Shown here piece by piece: positions 45,790 to 51,580 of a DNA stretch of 51,580 nucleotides. The position numbers and the translations under genes were made by a program. Location of the stretch: assembly GCF_001646655.1 (NCBI RefSeq), contig NZ_LPZN01000010.1:1-51580 (forward strand), in the 5' to 3' direction. Within the stretch, counting starts at the first letter, position 1. Each line of letters begins with the position of its first letter. Under the pieces are notes generated by a model, which made no database searches, had not been told where the DNA came from, and was given only the letters and a program-made list of their open reading frames with translations. The stretch is from Rhodococcus gordoniae (GTDB lineage Bacteria; Actinomycetota; Actinomycetes; Mycobacteriales; Mycobacteriaceae).

Positions 45790-46422
45790 CTAGTGTGCTT
45801 CGCCCACGATCGGCGAGAGTTCCGACTCGTCGCGGGGAAGCTCCGGTCCGGCGTCGACCGGCACGGACAGGGTCACGTCGCCGGCCTCGGCGAAGGTGAA
45901 GGTGACGGGGATCGTCAGGCCCGGACGGACACCCTCGGAGAGGTTCACGAGCTCGACGCTGTTGACGACGCCGGCCGGAGCGGGGGAGGGGGTCTCCTCG
46001 GTGCTGTTCGGACGCGGCGACTCGTCGACCTCCTCGACGAGGGCGGCGTTCGCCTCGGAGACGCCGGCGACCACGGAGGACTGCGGAGGGACCTCGATGG
46101 GAGTGCCTGTGACCGAAGCCGCGAAATCGGTGGAGATACCGGTGAGGTTGTCGCCCACGTACGGGTCGAGGTTGACGATCGTGAAGCCGAGCTGGGCGGT
46201 GCCGCCGGCCTCGATGCTGTACTCCTCGGAGTTCGGGTAGATCACGTGCACGTTGCGCAGCGCGAGGCTGCCGGCGTCCACGTTGGAACCGTTGATGGCC
46301 GCGACCTGCGTCGAGGTCTGGGTGATCTGACCGGCGCTGCACGCGGACATCGTGAGCGCCGCTCCCGCGGCAAGGGCGAGAGCGGTCACGACTCGACGAG
46401 TCGGCGCTTTGAGAGCAGTCAC
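45790..46422 (-). CDS. lpqE: Lipoprotein LpqE
   Basis: A 210-residue exported lipoprotein. The signal peptide has arginines, a hydrophobic ALALAAGAALTM core and lipobox cysteine C28 (LTMSAC). The mature part is a beta-rich domain ending in VTFTFAEAGDVTLSVPV, with a proline/serine-rich insert (DESPRPNSTEETPSPAPA). GTG 46422 follows GAGGA. A -10 TACTCT is at 46462-46467 on the same strand. Homologous to Rv3584; function unknown. Confidence 0.88.
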   Translation of the reverse strand: MTALKAPTRRVVTALALAAGAALTMSACSAGQITQTSTQVAAINGSNVDAGSLALRNVHVIYPNSEEYSIEAGGTAQLGFTIVNLDPYVGDNLTGISTDFAASVTGTPIEVPPQSSVVAGVSEANAALVEEVDESPRPNSTEETPSPAPAGVVNSVELVNLSEGVRPGLTIPVTFTFAEAGDVTLSVPVDAGPELPRDESELSPIVGEAH

Positions 46423-46662
46423 GGGTTCCTCCACTCGAGTAAGGCTCGCAATCCACTAGGCAGAGTAGTAGTTCCCGTGTGCGCTGTGTACGTCGGGGCC
46501 GGATCTCGTGCGGATTCCCGTCCGGGCGGCGATATCGACCGGCGCCGATCGGAGGGTGTGTCGGACGTCACCCGATACACGGAACAGACTGCCTGTCAAG
46601 CCCTGCGCTCAACGCTCGATGCCCCTGACCTGCACCGTTGACGCGAGGGCGATGTGGTCACG

Positions 46663-47187
<525 letters not shown>

Positions 47188-47214
47188 TCGGCGCGAGACA
47201 TCGGCAAACTGCAC

Positions 47215-47922
47215 ATGAACGATCGCAACGGGCCGGTCGTCGGAATCCTTCCGGCGGCCGGCCGTGGTGTCCGCCTGGGTGAACCACTGCCCAAGGCGTT
47301 CGTGGAACTCGACGGCCGCACCATGCTCGACCGCTCGGTCGAGGCGATGTTCGCCTCGGCGGTGGTCGATCGTGTCGTGATCGTCGCGCCACCCGAACTG
47401 GCCGCGACGCCCGCGGCCCGGCTGGTCGGTGAGGCGTTCGCCGACCGGGTGAGCGTGGTGGCGGGTGGTGCCGAACGCGCCGACTCGGTGCGTGCCGGTC
47501 TCTCGGCGGCATCGGGAGCACGGTTCGTCCTCGTCCACGATGCCGCGCGTGCGCTCACCCCGGCCGATCTGTTCGTCCGGGTCGTGGACGCGCTGCGGGC
47601 GGGCAGCGACGCGGTGATCCCCGTCCTGCCCGTCGTCGACACCGTCAAGAGTGTGGACGCCGAGGGCGCTGTCACCGGCACCCCCGACCGCTCGACCCTC
47701 CGCGCGGTACAGACCCCGCAGGGATTCGACGTCGCGCTGCTCGAGCGGGCGAACCGCGACGCTGCCGACGCCACGGACGACGCGGGACTCGTCGAGCGGT
47801 CGGGCCAACGCGTCACCACCGTCGCGGGCGATCCGCTCGCTTTCAAGATCACCACCCCGCTGGACCTGGTGCTGGCACGTGCCGTGCTCGCGTCCGGCGT
47901 CCGCACCGAGAAGGAGATGTGA
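47215..47922 (+). CDS. ispD: 2-C-methyl-D-erythritol 4-phosphate cytidylyltransferase
   Basis: A 235-residue MEP-pathway enzyme. The CTP-binding loop is [29 protein letters not shown] and [10 protein letters not shown] are conserved. The last codons overlap the ispF start (GTGA, 47919-47922). Confidence 0.95.
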   Translation: MNDRNGPVVGILPAAGRGVRLGEPLPKAFVELDGRTMLDRSVEAMFASAVVDRVVIVAPPELAATPAARLVGEAFADRVSVVAGGAERADSVRAGLSAASGARFVLVHDAARALTPADLFVRVVDALRAGSDAVIPVLPVVDTVKSVDAEGAVTGTPDRSTLRAVQTPQGFDVALLERANRDAADATDDAGLVERSGQRVTTVAGDPLAFKITTPLDLVLARAVLASGVRTEKEM

Positions 47923-48373
47923 GCATCGTGCGTGTCGGTATCGGAACGGACGTGCATCCCGTGGAGCCCGGTCGGCCCTGCCGGTTGGCCGGTCTGCTGT
48001 TCGAGGACGCCGACGGCTGCGCGGGCCACTCGGACGGTGACGTCGCCGCGCACGCCCTGTGCGATGCCGTGCTCTCGGCCGCCGGTCTCGGCGACCTCGG
48101 AGCCGTCTTCGGTACGGGGCGACCCGAGATGGCCGGTGCCTCCGGCGTCGCGATGCCGGCTGGGTGGTGGGCAACGCCGCCGTTCAGGTGATCGGGAACC
48201 GCCCGAAGGTCGGGCCGCGACGCGAGGAGGCGCAGGCGGTGCTGTCCGCGGCGCTCGGCGGTCCGGTCTCCGTGTCGGCAACCACGACGGACGGACTCGG
48301 CCTCACCGGCCGGGGGGAAGGTGTGGCCGCGGTTGCGACCGCACTGGTCCTGGCGCAGCAGGACGAGCGGTAG
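47919..48373 (+). pseudogene. ispF: ispF broken by an internal deletion and frameshift
   Basis: The first part (47919-48153) reads as Isp[35 protein letters not shown] and [13 protein letters not shown]. After SGVAM the frame goes into [11 protein letters not shown] and stops at 48191. From about 48154 the rest of IspF continues in the next frame: [17 protein letters not shown], then [18 protein letters not shown] to the normal C-terminus and stop at 48373. Against homologues, about 10-11 residues of the helix after ADML are missing, equal to a loss of roughly 31-34 nt. As written the gene cannot make 2C-methyl-D-erythritol 2,4-cyclodiphosphate synthase. The enzyme is normally essential, so either another copy exists or this is a sequence error. 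Confidence 0.88.
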
Positions 48374-48376
48374 GAT
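48371..48376 (+). promoter_or_regulatory. Leaderless -10 (TAGGAT) of cysS
   Basis: TAGGAT overlaps the ispF stop codon and lies 8 nt before GTG 48385. Confidence 0.55.
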
Positions 48377-48384
48377 CGACGGTC

Positions 48385-49778
<1,394 letters not shown>

Positions 49779-49779
<1 letters not shown>

Positions 49780-50747
49780 TGGCAGGCAATTCCCAGCGTC
49801 GCGGCGCTATTCGTAAGGGCGGCACGAAGAAGGGCCAGGTCGTCGGGTCCGGCGGGCAGCGGCGTCGCGGCCTCGAAGCGCGCGGTGCCACCCCGAAGGC
49901 CGAGGACCGGCCCTACCACCCCGCCGCGCGGCGTGCCCGGGCCGCGGCCAAGGCCGCAGATCCTCGCGGCGGCGGTCGTCGCCCCGCAGCAGGTCGCAAG
50001 GCCGAGGACGGCCCGGAGATGGTGCTGGGCCGCAACCCGGTCGTCGAGTGCCTGCGTGCCGGTGTCCCCGCGACCGCTCTGTACGTCGCCCTCGGCGCGG
50101 AGTCCGACGAGCGGCTCAAGGAAGCCGTGCAACGCTCGGCCGAGATGGGCATCTCGATCCTCGAGGTCTCGCGTTCCGAACTCGACCGCCTGTCGGCCAA
50201 CGGGATGCATCAGGGCATCGGTCTCCAGGTGCCGCCGTACCGCTACGCGCATCCCGACGACCTGCTCGCCCGCGCCGCGGAGAATCACGAGCGGCCGCTG
50301 CTCGTGGCCCTCGACAACATCTCCGATCCGCGCAATCTCGGTGCCGTGATCCGGTCGGTCGCGGCCTTCGGCGGGCACGGTGTGGTGATCCCGCAGCGCC
50401 GCTCGGCGTCGGTGACCGCGGTGGCGTGGCGCACGAGTGCCGGAGCCGCAGCGCGGCTGCCCGTCGCGCGTGCCACCAACCTCACGCGCACTCTCAAGGA
50501 CTGGCAGTCCCGGGGTGTCCGCGTCGTCGGTCTCGATGCGGGTGGCGACACCAACCTCGACGATTTCGACGGCACCGATCCCGTGGTCGTGGTCGTGGGT
50601 TCCGAAGGCAAGGGACTCTCGCGCCTGGTGCGCGAGACCTGCGACGCGGTGCTGTCGATCCCGATGGCCGGCGACGTCGAGTCGCTCAACGCCTCCGTCG
50701 CCGCGGGTGTGGTGCTCGCCGACATCGCGCGGCAGCGCCGGGTCTGA
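49779..50747 (+). CDS. rlmB: 23S rRNA 2'-O-methyltransferase (SpoU/TrmH family)
   Basis: A 322-residue SPOUT methyltransferase, most likely modifying G2251 of 23S rRNA. A basic, disordered N-terminal extension (about 1-75) precedes the L30e-like substrate-binding domain ([15 protein letters not shown]). The knot-forming motifs are [30 protein letters not shown] and [18 protein letters not shown] 49779 overlaps the cysS TGA by one base. Homologous to Rv3579c. Confidence 0.93.
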
Positions 50748-50806
50748 CCGACTACGCGGCAGCGCCGGGCCTGGCCGAGTCGGCCGGCTCTACCGCCACG
50801 AGGGCC

Positions 50807-50812
50807 TAGTCT
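50807..50812 (+). promoter_or_regulatory. Leaderless -10 (TAGTCT) of the esterase gene
   Basis: TAGTCT lies 6 nt before GTG 50819. Confidence 0.5.
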
Positions 50813-50818
50813 GTCCTC

Positions 50819-51580
50819 GTGGCCGCCTCTCTGCCGTTCCGCACGACGGTGTTCGCGTTCCTCGAACGCTTCACCGGCAAGTCCATCGCCGACGCCCGCG
50901 TCGACGAGATTCCCGCACGCCGTGCTGCGCGCGCGAAACTGCTGGCGTCTCCGGTCGGCCGGTTGATCTCGGGCCGGCCGCATCCCGGCGTGCGGATCGA
51001 GGACAGGTGGGTCGATCTCGAGCACGACGCGATCGACGACCTCGAAGCCGAGGACTCGCCGGTCCGGACCCGTCTGAGGATCTATCGACCCTCCGCACGT
51101 GTGAGCGGCCCGCTGCCGGTCGTTCTGCTGTTCCACGGTGGGGGGTGGGTGCTCGGCAATCCGGAGCAGAACGAATGGTGGGCGAGTCACACGGCCGCGC
51201 GGACCCCGTGCGTGGTGGTGTCGGTGGATTACCGGCTCGCCCCCGAACATCCGTATCCCGCGGCGGTACTGGACTGCTGGGCCGCGTTCCGGTGGGTCGT
51301 CGCGCACGCTGCGGAGTTCGACGGTGATCCGTCCCGCGTCGTGGTCGCGGGCGACAGCGCCGGCGGCAATCTCGCCGCCGTCGTCGCCGATGTGGCCGGG
51401 CGGTCGGACGGTCCGCTGCCGGTCGGCCAGGTGCTGATCTATCCGGCGACGGAGATGGAGGAGGAGTTCCCGTCGGAGCGGCAGTTCGCGAACGCTCCGG
51501 TGCTCACCTCCCGCGGCATGCGGGCGTTCGTGCGTCTCTATCTCGCCGGAGCCGACCCGTATGCGCCGACCGCGGCACCG
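50819..51580 (+). CDS. HSL-type alpha/beta hydrolase (esterase), cut by window end
   Basis: At least 254 residues, with the 3' end outside the window. It belongs to the hormone-sensitive lipase/GDXG family: oxyanion HGGGWVLGN, VVSVDYRLAPEHPYPAA, and the nucleophile motif GDSAGGNLAA. The N-terminal cap (about 1-80) is present. The catalytic Asp and His would lie beyond 51580. The GTG start is leaderless. Substrate unknown, probably short- to medium-chain esters. Confidence 0.88.
   Translation, partial: MAASLPFRTTVFAFLERFTGKSIADARVDEIPARRAARAKLLASPVGRLISGRPHPGVRIEDRWVDLEHDAIDDLEAEDSPVRTRLRIYRPSARVSGPLPVVLLFHGGGWVLGNPEQNEWWASHTAARTPCVVVSVDYRLAPEHPYPAAVLDCWAAFRWVVAHAAEFDGDPSRVVVAGDSAGGNLAAVVADVAGRSDGPLPVGQVLIYPATEMEEEFPSERQFANAPVLTSRGMRAFVRLYLAGADPYAPTAAP

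Noticed and set aside
46638-46643. TTGACG as the carD -35
   Set aside because: It lies 22 bp from the TAAACT hexamer, too far for a normal sigma-A promoter; an extended -10 is the better reading.

Overview
The window is about 51.6 kb of GC-rich actinobacterial chromosome. Its gene order follows Mycobacterium tuberculosis Rv3627c to Rv3579c almost step by step: dacB, zincin, tilS, hpt, ftsH, folE-P-B-K, panC-D, coaX, lysS, lsr2, clpC1, mhuD, mutY, canB, disA, radA, lpqE, carD, ispD, ispF, cysS, rlmB. Protein details such as the FtsH PQ-rich tail, MhuD and Lsr2 point to a Rhodococcus-like member of the Mycobacteriales. The species assignment is inference.

Region 1 (1-2400) is accessory. It holds an orphan Imm-5-like immunity gene, the 3' end of a dead ISL3-type transposase, and an aldo/keto reductase divergent from an HxlR regulator with two palindromes between them.

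Region 2 (2400-7662) is a two-gene unit. A 1301-residue Pls/PosA-type membrane NRPS, built like epsilon-poly-L-lysine synthetase with a lysine-like specificity code read by eye, overlaps an M1 aminopeptidase by GTGA.

Region 3 (7663-10904) is a sulfur-sensing cluster. A SAM-IV riboswitch precedes a cysteine-desulfurase-like class V enzyme. Two cysteine-type leader peptides, both apparently on leaderless transcripts, precede a half-length luciferase-type flavoprotein and a winged-helix regulator.

Region 4 (10950-31512) is core housekeeping: Ybak-type deacylase, crotonase, ppa, cell-wall and tRNA functions, ftsH with an overlapping folate operon, then pantothenate/CoA genes, a poly-Cys leader with a rhodanese, lysS, lsr2 and a phospholipase D-family protein.

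Region 5 (31513-41252) holds clpC behind a ClgR-like box, a degenerate metallo-beta-lactamase-fold protein, redox genes (TetR/OsmC, FrnE-like DsbA), mhuD, mutY and canB.

Region 6 (41268-51580) holds disA and radA separated by dinB and a thioesterase, then lpqE, carD, ispD, an ispF reading frame broken by an internal deletion, cysS, rlmB and a truncated esterase at the window edge.

A recurring feature is the leaderless start: a TANNNT -10 hexamer 6-8 nt before the GTG or ATG is seen at about fourteen genes. No rRNA, tRNA, CRISPR array or intact insertion sequence was recognised. The only gene-free stretch above 300 bases is 7663-7992, which is occupied by the riboswitch and its promoter.
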